NCBI GenBank assembly: GCA_030144725.1
Contig: JASKMD010000031.1
Span: 11,933,470-11,997,469, forward strand
Direction: 5' to 3'
Length of the DNA stretch: 64,000 nucleotides
DNA from: Haematococcus lacustris
Lineage: Eukaryota; Chlorophyta; Chlorophyceae; Chlamydomonadales; Haematococcaceae
In this document: positions 53,057-63,794 of the stretch, piece after piece
Numbering within the stretch: position 1 is the first letter of the stretch
How the letters are laid out: every line of letters begins with the position of its first letter
Translations under genes and position numbers: made by a program
The notes under the pieces: model-generated
What the model saw: only the letters and a program-made list of their open reading frames with translations
Told to the model about the DNA's origin: nothing
The model's database searches: none

Positions 53057-56000
53057 TCACCGTGCTGCTTTACTACTCTCGAGTTCTTTTTCCAAGTGTT
53101 GCGCGACTCGGGCGGCAACAAACGCGTCCACTTCCTTGGAGAGCGCCTGCGCTTGCGCCGAGCATTGTGCGATACTGCGCACATGCTCCAACATGCGCGC
53201 CTGGACTTTGGCCAGCTGCGCCGCGGGCAGCTCCGGTGTGACCGTGCTGCCGCCACCAGCGCCTACATCTGCGTTGGACCTTGTGGCCGTCGATCGTGCC
53301 ACGGTGGCCATGCCTACCAAGCGCCCGGTAGGTTGCGTCCTCCCCGTACTGACAGCTACCGCCCTCCCCGTCACCGACTTGCCTCCCAACCATGCGGGGC
53401 TGAAACCAAACTGTGTGCTAATCACACGCCCCACCGTTCCCAGTGCCCCTCCCTTCATCCCACTGGCCCACGTGCCCAGCAAAGCCTTCGGGGTGTCGAG
53501 CACACCATCGCTGACAATCGCGGCACCTGGTGACTTGGGTACCGAGCCCTCTGTGCCAACCCCAGCTTCGCGTGGCCCAGCGAGGCTGGCGGCTCGGTCC
53601 TGCACTGCTCGCTGGGCACGGCGTCTCAGCGCGTCCCATGTGCGCCGCAGGGTGTCCGTCCGCAGCTCCAGCACGTCCAAATCGGCGGCCAGCTGCCGCT
53701 CCTCAACGCTCAACGGCCGGGGTAGGGACCAGTGCAGCTGGGTGAGCAGGCCTGAGTGACAGCAAGGCAAGCGAGCAAGTGACACAGTCAAGGGGCGGCA
53801 ATGCGAGCAAGGTGCGCTTGCAGGGGAACGAGCCAGGGACGCATGGGCTTGGAGCAGTGGGGTGTGAGCAATGCAGGGGTGGAACGGAGAGGTGAAGAAG
53901 GGGACGTTTGTTTTCCACTGGAGAATGGGGCTGTGGGATAGAAGAGGGAAGGGAGCGGTTGCGTCAACACAGGTGCCAAGCTGGTGCTTCTCTACAACGA
54001 TTCTCAAGACAGTGCCAAGGGCTTGGAGCATGACCCCGACTGACCCGCTCTCTCCGCCAAGTTTGTGTGCAGCGCCACAGCCCGCTGCAGCTGCGCTGTG
54101 AGCGTCGCCTGCTTCGTCTGAGCAGCTGCTAGAGGCCCTTCCAGCTCCTCCACCCCTGCCTGTGCATGTCCACAGCAGCCACAGCAGCAGCCTGACCACA
54201 CTGCAGAAGAGCTGCCACCCTGTCACAGTGCCCCACAGCAGCCAGCAGCAGACACTGTAGCCCGCAGTAGCCTCTGCCTCGCCTCGTCACAAATACATTG
54301 CAGCCAAATAGCAGCAGGATGCATCCATGGCCAGCCGCTTCAGCTCCTGCTGTACTAGCCCCTCTTGCACAGTGACCGCCGGCGTTGCAGACAGCAACAG
54401 TGGCAGCAGCACGCAGCCCAGCCCTGCCCAGTCCCCCTATGCCCGCGTGTGGCCATATCCTGCAGATTGCCCCTAGCGGTCAGCAGGGGATGTCGCACCC
54501 ATGAGGAGCCACGGCCTGCCCTGCCCTGTCCTGAGCTCACCGCATGGCGATCTGCCTCCAGGGCCAGCTGCCCCGCCCTCTGCCTCAGCGCCTGGTGCAG
54601 CCGGTGCAGCGCCTCCAGCCGCCCGCAGCGCAGCGCTCGGATGGCGGCGGTGAGCGCGGCTGCACCTTCCGGGGTGGACACCTCCAGGCCACCTGGCAGC
54701 GCCACGTGTCAGGCAGCAGGGAGGGGAGGGGGGGCTGATGGGAGGCACCACTAGGCTGTAGGCAGGAGAGTAGGCTAGAGATGGGTACTAGGGGCATGTG
54801 GCACATGGGTGGGTTAGGGCATTTGGGGTAGTTGGGGCAGTTGGGTAGCCTGACCAGGGTTAGACCTAACCCTAACCCTGACGCATGGTGGCGAGGCCAG
54901 GCTCGATAGTGAGTATGTCAGTGACGTCAGAGTATCCTTCTCTGACATCAGAGTCTCCCCAGCAGCCAGTTCCTTGGGAGGGCAATCGAGGGGCTTTGCT
55001 CTGACTTTGATGCCTCTGATGAATTCGACAGGTTGATAGCAGGATGCAGGCCATGCCAGGCCATGCAGTGCACCGCCATGCCTTTTCCTGCTTTTCCGTG
55101 CTGAACCAAACCTTGCCAAGCAGGGGCGTGTCACGCAGTCAGCAGCGCCCACCTGTGCCCCTGGGTATGGCTGGAGTGAAGGGTGGGGCGCTGAGCAGGT
55201 CCCCGTACAGGGTCTGCAGGGACGCCTCCACCACCAACTTGGCCGCGGCATCCTCCTCCTCCTCAGCTGCCCCCAGGCCGCCTACTCCGGGGGTCCCCCC
55301 ACCCCCCACCCCCCCTGCCCCTTGCCCCACCCCCAGACCCCCACTGGCTGCTGCTGCTGCTGCTTCACTGCCTGGTGGAGGTTGGGGCGTTGCAGGGGCT
55401 ACTGGGCCGCCGTGGCGGGGGCGGCAGCACAGCAGGCTGGCCCCCTCGGGTAGGTACCCCTCCCCTGCCCCTCCCACCTGCTGCTGCAGCAGCACGGCCA
55501 CGCTGCCCAGGAACACGTCCTGCACCACACTGCTGCTTACAACCACCGCACTTCCAGCTGTCAGACCAGCCTCCCCATGACCCTGGCCCTGACCCTGACC
55601 CTGACCCTGGGGGGAGCTGCCTGGGTGGGCCCCTGCCCCCTCCGCTGCCAGCCCTCCCTTCCCAGACTGGAACCACAGCTCATGCAGCACCAGGGGTGGC
55701 AGGTTGGGATTGTGTGCAGCTGCTGCCGCCCCACCCGCTGCGCTGGAGGCCCTAGCCACAGCCTGCAGCCAGGTCAAGCCCAACGTCCAGCACCCACTGC
55801 CGTGGCATACCCATATCGTAGGCTGGGTTTGGCTGGGGGGCTGCTGCTGCTGCTGCTGGGACCCGAGGCCAAGGCTTCCGGCCCCCTGGGGATGAGTCAG
55901 GCCCCCGACACCGTCCCCATACACCGTCACCAGGCTGAGGCGGCAGCCATCTGCCCCCTGGCTCGACCCGTCACTGCCGAGGTGTAGGCCAAGCATACCA

Positions 56001-59000
56001 TAATCATCGTCACTGCCAGACTCCTCCTCCTCCTCCTCCTCGCTAAGTACCCCCAGCCGCCCAGGGGCCACCCTGGCCGCCCCCCCTCCAGCAGCCAAGG
56101 CCCCTGCCCCAGGTGTGGGGCGGGGAGCCCTGCGCCGCCTGACTGCTGTCTCCGGCAGTGCCAGGTCCACGCAGTCCACCAGCACTGCCGCTGGCCCTGC
56201 CGCCTCCTCTGGCCCCCCTCCACTGGGTCCAGGTGTGACCTCGCATGGCTCACACTCACACCTCACACTCACCACCTGGCCCTGGTCGTCCAGGGCGCAC
56301 TGAGGGCTGAGGGGCTGCCATGCGGGCAGCAGGGGCGCGGTCAGGACGTGGGCGTACAGCAGCCCGGAGCTCAGCCCCGTCACAAGGGCCGTGGTGCAGG
56401 CCAGCGGTGGCTGAGACCCCCCTGACGCTCCAGCCATGCTGCTGAAGAGGTGGGAGGGTGTGGCGGCAGCGGGGGTGGCGCCCCAAGCTCCGGGTGGGGC
56501 AGCACCCGCCTTGGCCTGGGGGGTGGCGGGGGGTGTTATGCTGGGGGTGGAGGAGGGCAGGGGGGCCCAGGGGGAGGAGGGGGCCAGCAGGTGGGCGGCG
56601 GCCAAGGTGATGGCGGGGGCTGGCCCGGGCTCGGCGGATGCCTGACCTGAGTTCAGGGGGCCCTGCAGGGCTGGGCTGCGCTGGGGCAGCACATGGGGCA
56701 ACACTGCGGGCAGGGCAGGGGCAGGGCAGCGTGGGGAAGGGAGGGGCTGCTTGGCTGGCTGGCTGGCTGGCTGTAAGTGTGTTAGCAGAGCAGGTTGAGG
56801 CGATGTCTGTCGCGCAGCCACAGCATACCCCTTGCCAGCATTGCACCCTGCTCCCTGAACTCACCCCTCATCCAGGCTCGAGCCCCTCTCCCCTCCTCTG
56901 CTGCTCCTCACAGCCCAACCCCATATCCACCACCAAGCCACTTGCTGCGGTGGCCCTAGCCCTACCTCCGGGCTTACAGCCACTCCCTCCCCCCATCACC
57001 TGTCCAGCCACCCCTCCACCTGGCCCCCTTCCCTCCCCTCCCCCTCCCCCGCCCCTTCCCTGTTCCCCTGCCTCCCACCCTGGCCTCGCAGCCAACCCCT
57101 CCCTCCCCTTACCTGGTCACCTCCCCACCCTCCTCACCCTCCCCACCCTCCCTACCCTCCCCACCCTCCCCCACCCTCCCCACCCTCCCCACCCTCCCTA
57201 CCCTCCCCACCCTCCCCACCCTCCCCACCCTGGCCTCGCAGCCCCCCTCCCCCTTCACCTGTCCAGCGTGCCGCCTGCTGCAGCTGGGCCACTGACTCCA
57301 GGCCCAGCGCCTCCCGCATCCAGGCCATTGCACCGGACAGCTCTGCCGCCCTCCCTGCCGCCGCCCCCCTGCTGGCGCCCTGGCCTGCCCACCACTCCTC
57401 CTCGCCCTCCCCCGCATCAAAGGCAAAGGGCGGGAGGGCGGGGTCTGCGGGCGCCTGGGCTTGCTCCAGCTCTGTGAGGCACTGAGTGAGGGCAGAGCTG
57501 GCCACTTGCATGCCTGAGGGCAGCAGCAGCAGCAGGGGCAGGCGGCAGGGAGGGGTCAGTGAAGCGAGGGGTGTGCAGAGCCACAGCGGGACAGTGCGGT
57601 GCTCAATGGGACACTGCACTGTGGAGTGGGATGGTGGAGGAGACGCAGGAGTAGGCGAATGTGGAGTGCAGGTGCAGGATGAAGTCTGCACACCGTGGGC
57701 TGTGAGGATGGTGGGAGGAAGTGGAGGGTGGGAAGAAACGTGCAGGTGGAGGTGAAGGTACAGGTGCAGGAGAAAGAAGAAAGCAGGCTGGCAGGCGTGT
57801 AGAAAGTAAAAGTAAAGGAAGAGAAGGAGAATGGTAGAAAGAAAGGAAAAAAGGAAGAAGGAAAGAAATGTTGATTGATTGACTACGCCATTGCCGCCAA
57901 GCATGCATCAAGGGAGGAGTGCAGCCTTTGGGCCATGCCCTTGCTGCCCTCCCACCGCAGGCGTGTCAAGAGACGGGAGGAGAAGGGGTAGGTGAGAGTT
58001 AAGGAGGGTGGCGCCTGGGAGGGCGGCTCTAGCAGCCGGGCACCATGAAGGGCTGGGGCCAGGGTTAGGGTTGGGGTTCACCCTAACCCTACCCCCCAGG
58101 GCAGCATAAGGGCTGTGGCCTCCAGGGCCCAGAGCTCCAGGCCGCTGAGGGCTGGCACAGGTCCAGCAGCAGGGCCCCGGTCACCCACCCCAGGGCGCCA
58201 GGGGGCACAGCCCGAACAGCTTGCCAGACGCTGCCAGCACGTACAGCGTGAAGGGGCCCCAGCCCACCCCACAGCCAAAGGCAAAGCTGACAGGAGAGTC
58301 GGCAGCCAGGGCGGTGCGGGGCAGCAGGCCATACCGGGTGGTGCCTGGCATGCATGCATGCATGAACGCATGCAGGTAGTCAGTTGGTTGGGCGGGCGGG
58401 TTAGTTTAGTTGAGTGCAGGCAATGCCGGTTGGGGCTGACATGTGGGCAGGCAGGGAGGCAGGTGGGCAGGCTGATGGCCACAAGGCTGACAGACCCCTT
58501 GCTGCAAGCCTGGCACAGCTGCATGCTTTCCCACCACCTTGTACTGCTCACCTTTGCTTGCCCCAGCCCCTGCTGCCCCGCCCCCTCCTCTCCCCAGGTG
58601 CAGGTGCAGAGTGGTCTGGGCGCTGCCTAGGTCTGACAGGCTGTACAGCCGCAGCCGGTCATCATTGGCCAGGACCACCAGGTGGTTGCTGCTGTGCGGG
58701 TGCCAGCTCACCTGGGCAGGCAGGCAGGCAGGCAGACAGGCAGGCAGGCAGGCAGGCAGGCAAATCATCTGGCGTGGGTGGGAGTCAGGTGAGCGGGCAG
58801 GTAGTGAGGCAAAGGAGCAGGAGGGCAGACAACAGGGTAGGCAGGGCAGGGAGGTGGGCAGGCCTGAAGCAGGCCGGTGGGACACTGGACACAGGACAAG
58901 GCGGTGGCAGCAACCCTAAGGTGGCCACACCAGTCTTCAGGCAAACCAGCACCCTCCTGCCTGGCCCCGCCCTGCCTACTCTGACCTCCCCCTGCATCCC

Positions 59001-59940
59001 CTTGTCTCCTTGCCTTGCTGCTCCTATCCAGTTCCCCTGCCCCTCCTACTTTCTCACTTGCGTGATTCGCAGCCCAGGCCTGCTGGCAAACAGCTGGTAG
59101 TCCACGATGTGGGCGCTGCACTGCTGCTCCTTGTACAAGCCCCTTGCCGCCACAGCTCCCAGCTTGGACACACCAGCCACAGCAGCAGGTGCAGGGCGGA
59201 GGCCGCCAGCAGGTGACTGCAGGAGGCGGCCCCCGTACAAGTCCACCACCACCACCACGGCGCGGTCCTCGTCCTACAGCAGCAGGGCAAGAGGGGGAGG
59301 AGGTGCAGGGCCATAGGATGGCGCCTCTGCAGCTGTGTCCATTGCATGCCTGGTGTCCAAGAGTTCCTGCTGGGTTCCTGCCGGGTTGCCGTGGCCCATG
59401 CGTTGCAAACTGCATCTGTTGCTGCTATTGCTGCTGCTGCTGGTTTTGACACTTTGCCAGTGCATGCGTGCCGCGATCAGAAGCTTGGTCCATTCACCTC
59501 AAAATCATACCCAGCGACAGCCAGGTGCCGGCCATTGGCTGAGACTGTGATGCTGTCAACTTGGAATCGGATTGGAGGTGTGGTTTTCACCAGTGTGTGT
59601 GCATGGGCACTACTTAGAGTGAAGGTGCTCTGTCCGAGAGCCTGCAGCAGGGTAGCAAGGCTGGGGCATGCCACGGCAGGGGCATGCTAGCAACTCAGCA
59701 GCAACAAGTGGCTCAACACTCCATCTCACCGCGTCTGCCTCAGCATCTAAAAGCTGCTTCCGAAGGTCAAAGATGAAAATGTCGCTGGGTGCACCGTCGG
59801 TTTGCCGAGTAATTCCATAGCTGCGGAGACATGCGTAGATCAGTTTGGACCCAAGCAGGCCGGTTAATGCGGGCTCGTACTTACAGGTTACCGCCCTGGT
59901 CAGAGCAAACATGCGATACATCCGAGAGCTGAGCATCCAT
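53057..59940 (-). CDS. NUP88: Nucleoporin NUP88/MOS7-like, at least 13 exons
   Basis: A nuclear pore subunit of the NUP88-NUP214 cytoplasmic side, which in plants (MOS7) retains cargo in the nucleus. Exons by splice motif and frame: 59940-59885, 59820-59730, 59641-59498, 59273-59058, 58711-58552, 58344-58189, 58151-58093, 58014 to about 57892, 57513-57259, 56646-55153, 54692-54541, 54159-54045 and 53751-53057. The joint at 57892 is not resolved. Landmarks are SDIFIFDLRKQLLDAEAD, FQVDSITVSANGRHLAVAG, SWHPHSSNHLVVLANDDRL, FTLYVLAASGKLFGLCPL, WVCHGSGCWTLGLTWL, and a coiled coil from LSVEERQLAADLDVLELR to the stop. The propeller phrases (SWHP....LVVL..D.RLRLY, FGLCPL) match NUP88 as I know it. 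Total is about 1,240 residues against about 800 in plants; the excess is Gln, Gly and acidic filler in the 1.5 kb exon. ATG at 59940 is followed by a GTAAGT donor. Confidence 0.78.
57119..57237 (+). repeat. CCACCCTCC-type minisatellite in a NUP88 intron
   Basis: About 13 units of TCCCCACCC/TCCCTACCC. Being pyrimidine-rich on the plus strand, it is purine-rich on the transcribed minus-sense strand, right after a donor. Confidence 0.85.
58716..58762 (+). repeat. (CAGG)n tetranucleotide repeat
   Basis: About 11 CAGG units next to the acceptor of NUP88 exon 5. On the gene strand this is (CCTG)n and forms the pyrimidine tract ending in CCCAG. Confidence 0.85.
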
Positions 59941-60288
59941 CGTGTGCTGCGTCGCTACATGTTGCTTGTCATAAATCCTCTTCAAGCCACCATTATGCTC
60001 GGGGCTTCATCAATCTTTGTAACAACTAATCTAAATTATATAACCAAACTGTTGCCAACTGTGACACGCCTGATAAAATGTTCGCATGGGTCAGTTTGGG
60101 TCACACAGGCCACCCCAGGACATCGCATTTGCACCATCCCGCTCTATAGCTCAAGCCGTGTCTGTGTCGCTGGCCTCTAGTACGGCCGCGATGGTGGTGG
60201 GCGAACATGTTCCCTCGCGGATGAGCTTATAATAGTGGTCTCTATCACTAGGCATCGCACAAATTGTTCCAGCGACGCGTTGCAAAAT
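59941..60288. other. Upstream region of the NUP88-like gene
   Basis: More AT-rich than its surroundings, as expected of a promoter. No clear TATA box on the minus strand. It is bounded on the right by the inverted-end element. Confidence 0.4.
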
Positions 60289-60465
60289 CACGTGACGGTC
60301 CAGTCGAGCGCAACAGGAGCCGGAGGTGCATCTATAGTCCTAGTTTGCTCAGGTACGTGGCGTGATACCAATAAACGCGACATGCCCCATGCCTTGACTG
60401 ACCAGAATTCGAGTGGTGGAGGAGGCCGTTGGCACACGGTGGCTGTCGTATGCCAGGATAGCCAT

Positions 60466-62220
60466 CTATTGCTGCCAGCACCATGCCGAGATTGTGTCAG
60501 CACCAGTATATTGTATAAATTGCTCCTTAAGAACAGACCAAGTAGGATATGCTCCATTAGTAATAGCACACGTATCTCTTATGGATTGAAACCACAAGTC
60601 CCTTGCTCGACCGGTTAGGTACGAAGGGAAGAGGGCAGCAGGGTCAAAACCTTGCAGGGAGCAGTACAGCTCATAGTCCTCCAGAAATGTGACGGCACGA
60701 CGGCCAGATGCAACGCTATTATCAGACCATTTATCAGGAGGGGGTAACCCCTTCTTATAAGATGGATGCTGATTATAATTAGGCATATACATCATAGGTG
60801 CACCAGCATAGGCAGATGCATGGGGGGCTGTGAAGCCAGGTGGCAGGGCATTAGCATGCGCTTTCATGTGCATGTCGGTGTACCAGTGAGGGATCTCGAC
60901 TGATCTACCATGCTCATCATATAGTTTGGGTGTGGTTATACCAGGGTCACTGGCAGCACGGGTGGTCTGCCTGGGAGGGTTGGCACGAAGGCCACTATTC
61001 CCATGTGACAGAGCAAGTCCAAATGGACTATCACCACGTCTAGGAGAAGTACGAGGCTCTCTCCTAGTTGCACCAAACTGAGCAGGCGGGTCACCATGAT
61101 ACACAGGTGCATAATCAGGCAGGTCAGGCCAGTTAGCTGGCATGCCAAATATATCCCTAGCCACATCAGTATGAAGTACTGCACCGGCATTATGGGGAGT
61201 ACGGTAGTCATATGGACGCGGCGTATATGCACCAGGATTAGTAGGGGACCTGTTAGGACCACCTGTACTGGGGACAGCACCATTAACATGATAAGTAGAA
61301 GGCATACGAGGGCCATTTCTATCTGTAGTAGCATGTCCACCAGCACAACCAGCAGCTCTAAAAGCTGATATACGTTGTGCAGCACGAGCAGATGCTGCGA
61401 CATCAACCTGAACAGGCTGTGTAAAGTTTGCAGTAGGCCTCAAAGTACCAGGACTGGCAAATGACATCGGTCGGGCTGCAGTCAGAGGACTAGGACCTCT
61501 TACCGTGTTTTGGGCTGCAGCAACGTTGCCCTCCAGGGAATCCAGGCGTTGTTGCACAGACGAAAGGGCAGCATTACGCTGTGCCAGAGCAGCCACCAGC
61601 TCGTGGTTGCGTTGTTCCAGCTGGTCCAGCCGCGTTGGCTCAGGGTCGTCGTCCTCCTCTTCATATTCAGAGGGGTCAGGAGACGGAGTCTGGCGCCTGG
61701 TCCGAGAACGGGGAGGGGCCGGAAGACCAGCAGCACCAGAATCTGGCGACAGGAAGGGACCAGGATTGGTCGCAGGGGAAACACCAGGATTGGTGGCAGG
61801 AGCATCACCAGGATTGGTGGCAGGGACATCACCAGGATTGGTGGCAGGTGCGTTGACTGCACCGCCAGGAAGGAACTCAGGGGCGAGCCCTGCTCCTTCC
61901 TCAGGAGCGAGATCCTGACCAGGGGCAGGCTCTGTGGCAACGGGAGGATCCCCAGCAGGAAGAGCTTCGCCAGGAGCGCCACCTGGAATCCGCGCAGAGC
62001 GAGGAACAAGAGGACCCATTTGCAGGACAACCCCGTCGGCATTAATTACCACAGATCCGGGCATTGCACCAATGTGGTCCTCTGGGGGCGGAGGCGCCGG
62101 CAAAGGCTGGACTCCTGGGGGCAATGTCGGCCCGTTCTGGTTCAGAGGAATCTGATGGACCATCGAAACGTGGTAGTCCTCGATAGTCGGTATGTAGCGG
62201 ATGCGTTGATAGCGAACCAT
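60466..62220 (-). CDS. Gag-like protein of an LTR retroelement, truncated before pol
   Basis: About 584 residues from ATG at 62220 (MVRYQRIRYIPTIEDYHVSM) to the stop at 60466. The N-terminal half is rich in Pro and Gly and has a four-fold NPGDVPATNPGDAPATNPG repeat at about 130-165. An acidic stretch and a coiled coil follow (LDQLEQRNHELVAALAQRNA). The C-terminal part carries the retrotransposon Gag pattern YLTGRARDLWFQSI and WSVLKEQFIQYTG (G-x-A-x2-W then W-x2-F), as in Ty3/gypsy Gag. No zinc knuckle, protease or polymerase follows, and the frame ends 50 bp from the inner edge of the left inverted end, so the element is cut there. Confidence 0.65.
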   Translation of the reverse strand: MVRYQRIRYIPTIEDYHVSMVHQIPLNQNGPTLPPGVQPLPAPPPPEDHIGAMPGSVVINADGVVLQMGPLVPRSARIPGGAPGEALPAGDPPVATEPAPGQDLAPEEGAGLAPEFLPGGAVNAPATNPGDVPATNPGDAPATNPGVSPATNPGPFLSPDSGAAGLPAPPRSRTRRQTPSPDPSEYEEEDDDPEPTRLDQLEQRNHELVAALAQRNAALSSVQQRLDSLEGNVAAAQNTVRGPSPLTAARPMSFASPGTLRPTANFTQPVQVDVAASARAAQRISAFRAAGCAGGHATTDRNGPRMPSTYHVNGAVPSTGGPNRSPTNPGAYTPRPYDYRTPHNAGAVLHTDVARDIFGMPANWPDLPDYAPVYHGDPPAQFGATRREPRTSPRRGDSPFGLALSHGNSGLRANPPRQTTRAASDPGITTPKLYDEHGRSVEIPHWYTDMHMKAHANALPPGFTAPHASAYAGAPMMYMPNYNQHPSYKKGLPPPDKWSDNSVASGRRAVTFLEDYELYCSLQGFDPAALFPSYLTGRARDLWFQSIRDTCAITNGAYPTWSVLKEQFIQYTGADTISAWCWQQ

Positions 62221-62385
62221 GACCGAACGCTGAGGGACAGACTTCACAGTCAGACGCTAGTCTGGTCGGAAACCATCTGTAACGTGCTGAACCACGCTAT
62301 AAGCCGAGCGATCGTCTAGCGTGTGACTGCGAAGAAACTGTCATGGAGCGGAGTTACAGAGTACCTCGTGAGAGGGCTAGGGCTT

Positions 62386-62551
62386 AGAACGGGGCCCCCT
62401 GGAATCGAACCAGTTCCTCACAGCAGAGCTGCTAGGCTTTAACCTGCCCTACTCACTCGGTAAAAGTAATGCGCCCACCTGCGCCCGCCATAGGCAGTAC
62501 ACAGGTGTCGCGGGCAAAGGGGAACGGTGTCGCTCGAGGCTCGCCGTTACA
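62386..62551 (-). other. Possible LTR and primer-binding region upstream of the Gag
   Basis: On the minus strand, TGTAACGGCGAGCC begins at 62551 and TGGTTCGATTCCAGG at 62412, 190 bp before the Gag ATG. The order suggests an LTR start and a primer-binding site, but no matching second LTR is present, so the limits are not proven. Confidence 0.3.
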
Positions 62552-63274
62552 CTTGGCGTATTGTCTTCCCGCTTGGAGGAGCTCCTCGCTCTCCTGTACA
62601 AACCAGCCCACATCACCAACGCAGCGTGTGAGACAGCATTGAAGCCGTTGAGCAGTAACGGCGTGGAGAAAATGAGTCCAGAACAGGTGGCAACTCACGT
62701 CAAGGCGCACATTGAGGATTTGGACACCTGGGTGCCTCACATCACCCGGGGGAGCCTAGCAGAGAGCAAGGTGGAGGACAGGGTGGCCAAGCGTCAACGC
62801 AAGGAGGACAAGCAGGCTGCAGCTGTAGCCTTCTTTGGCAACCCATCGCCCTCACTCGCCACTGCCCACCCCTCTCCCGTAGCTGCCGCTGCCACCCCCT
62901 CACTCACAGCCGGTGCTGCCACTTCCACAACTGTCCGCAAGAGGAGCGTGGGGTCCATCACTATCAGCCTGGCATCTGTAGAGGCACGGTCAGCCTGTGG
63001 GCAAACAGCCACCATGCAGCAAGAGGAGGCAAAGCAGTATGCAGCAGACAAGGCTACAGATAAGGGCAGGCACGTGCAGGCAGTAGCTTTGTACCACTGC
63101 AAGCTAGCTAGCAACAAGCTGCCGCCAACCACCTCAAAGTTGCTGAAAAACCAGCTGCAAGAGTTGTGGGCTGTGGTGGGCAATGGGCAGCCCACCGTGA
63201 AGCCAGTGCGGAACATGCACATAACTGACTGGTTGGATGCTCTGGCGGTGCACATGTCACCGGTCACCAATTAG
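62552..63274 (+). CDS. Unrecognised protein, probably 5'-truncated
   Basis: An open frame from the edge of the presumed LTR start to the stop at 63272-63274. The first ATG is at 62672, but protein-like sequence starts earlier (SRLEELLALLYKPAHITNAA), so the 5' end was probably cut by the retroelement insertion or lies in another exon. It contains a basic patch KRQRKEDKQAAA, an Ala/Thr/Ser-rich middle, and an ordered end with TTSKLLKNQLQELWAVVGNG and MHITDWLDALAVH. Because it lies between the inverted ends it may be a transposon accessory protein; I do not recognise the family. Confidence 0.5.
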   Translation, partial: LGVLSSRLEELLALLYKPAHITNAACETALKPLSSNGVEKMSPEQVATHVKAHIEDLDTWVPHITRGSLAESKVEDRVAKRQRKEDKQAAAVAFFGNPSPSLATAHPSPVAAAATPSLTAGAATSTTVRKRSVGSITISLASVEARSACGQTATMQQEEAKQYAADKATDKGRHVQAVALYHCKLASNKLPPTTSKLLKNQLQELWAVVGNGQPTVKPVRNMHITDWLDALAVHMSPVTN

Positions 63275-63794
63275 ACCCATGCTTGCCATCACACACCTCA
63301 ACAGAGACACCTCGGCATGCCTTCCTGCAGCCAAATAGGATGGCACATGGTGGTAGTGAGAGGACATGAGCTTGGGGGGTTACATACCCATGTTAGTGTT
63401 GTACGCATCGTCAGCGCCAAATGAAACTTGGGCTGTAGCTTCATTTGGGTGCAAGCAGGCCACTACCTTAGTGGCATACCATTTCATTAGTAAACATGGC
63501 TGTGGCATGGCTGGGAGGGCCATGGGCTTGATGTGATGCTGTCACTCACACCTCACTTGCATGTTGCAGCAATCTTTCCTATTGTGTACATATGTTTGCT
63601 ATGGACACATGTGTGTGACAATGGTCGCGGATGGAGTCCTGGCTAGTGCCTGGCGCCGGTCACAGGAAAACCAAATTCCGGTCAGTCGAGTTATGGGGCA
63701 TGCCGCTTTTAATGGTGTTGCGCCACTTACTAGATATAACTAGGACTATAGATGCACCTCCCGCCACCGTCGCGCTCGACTGGACCGTCACGTG

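Larger units (their letters stand above)
60289..63794. mobile_element. Unit with inverted ends starting CACGTGACGGTCC
   Basis: The first about 125 bp (60289-60412) and the inverse of the last (63794 to about 63670) align: CACGTGACGGTCCAGTCGAG, GGAGGTGCATCTATAGTCCT, GGCATGCCCCAT, CTGACC.GAATT. Identity is about 75-80%. A possible 2-bp AT duplication flanks it. Inside are a truncated retroelement Gag on the minus strand and a separate plus-strand ORF, so it is a composite or a DNA element hit by a retroelement. No transposase core was seen. Confidence 0.55.

Noticed and set aside
54866..54882. Chromosome end or telomere
   Set aside because: Only two to three CCCTAA units inside a NUP88 intron with coding sequence on both sides.
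62386..62470. tRNA gene on the minus strand (CTGGTTCGATTCCAG)
   Set aside because: Only a T-arm-like hairpin is present; no matching acceptor stem, D-arm or anticodon arm can be folded around it.
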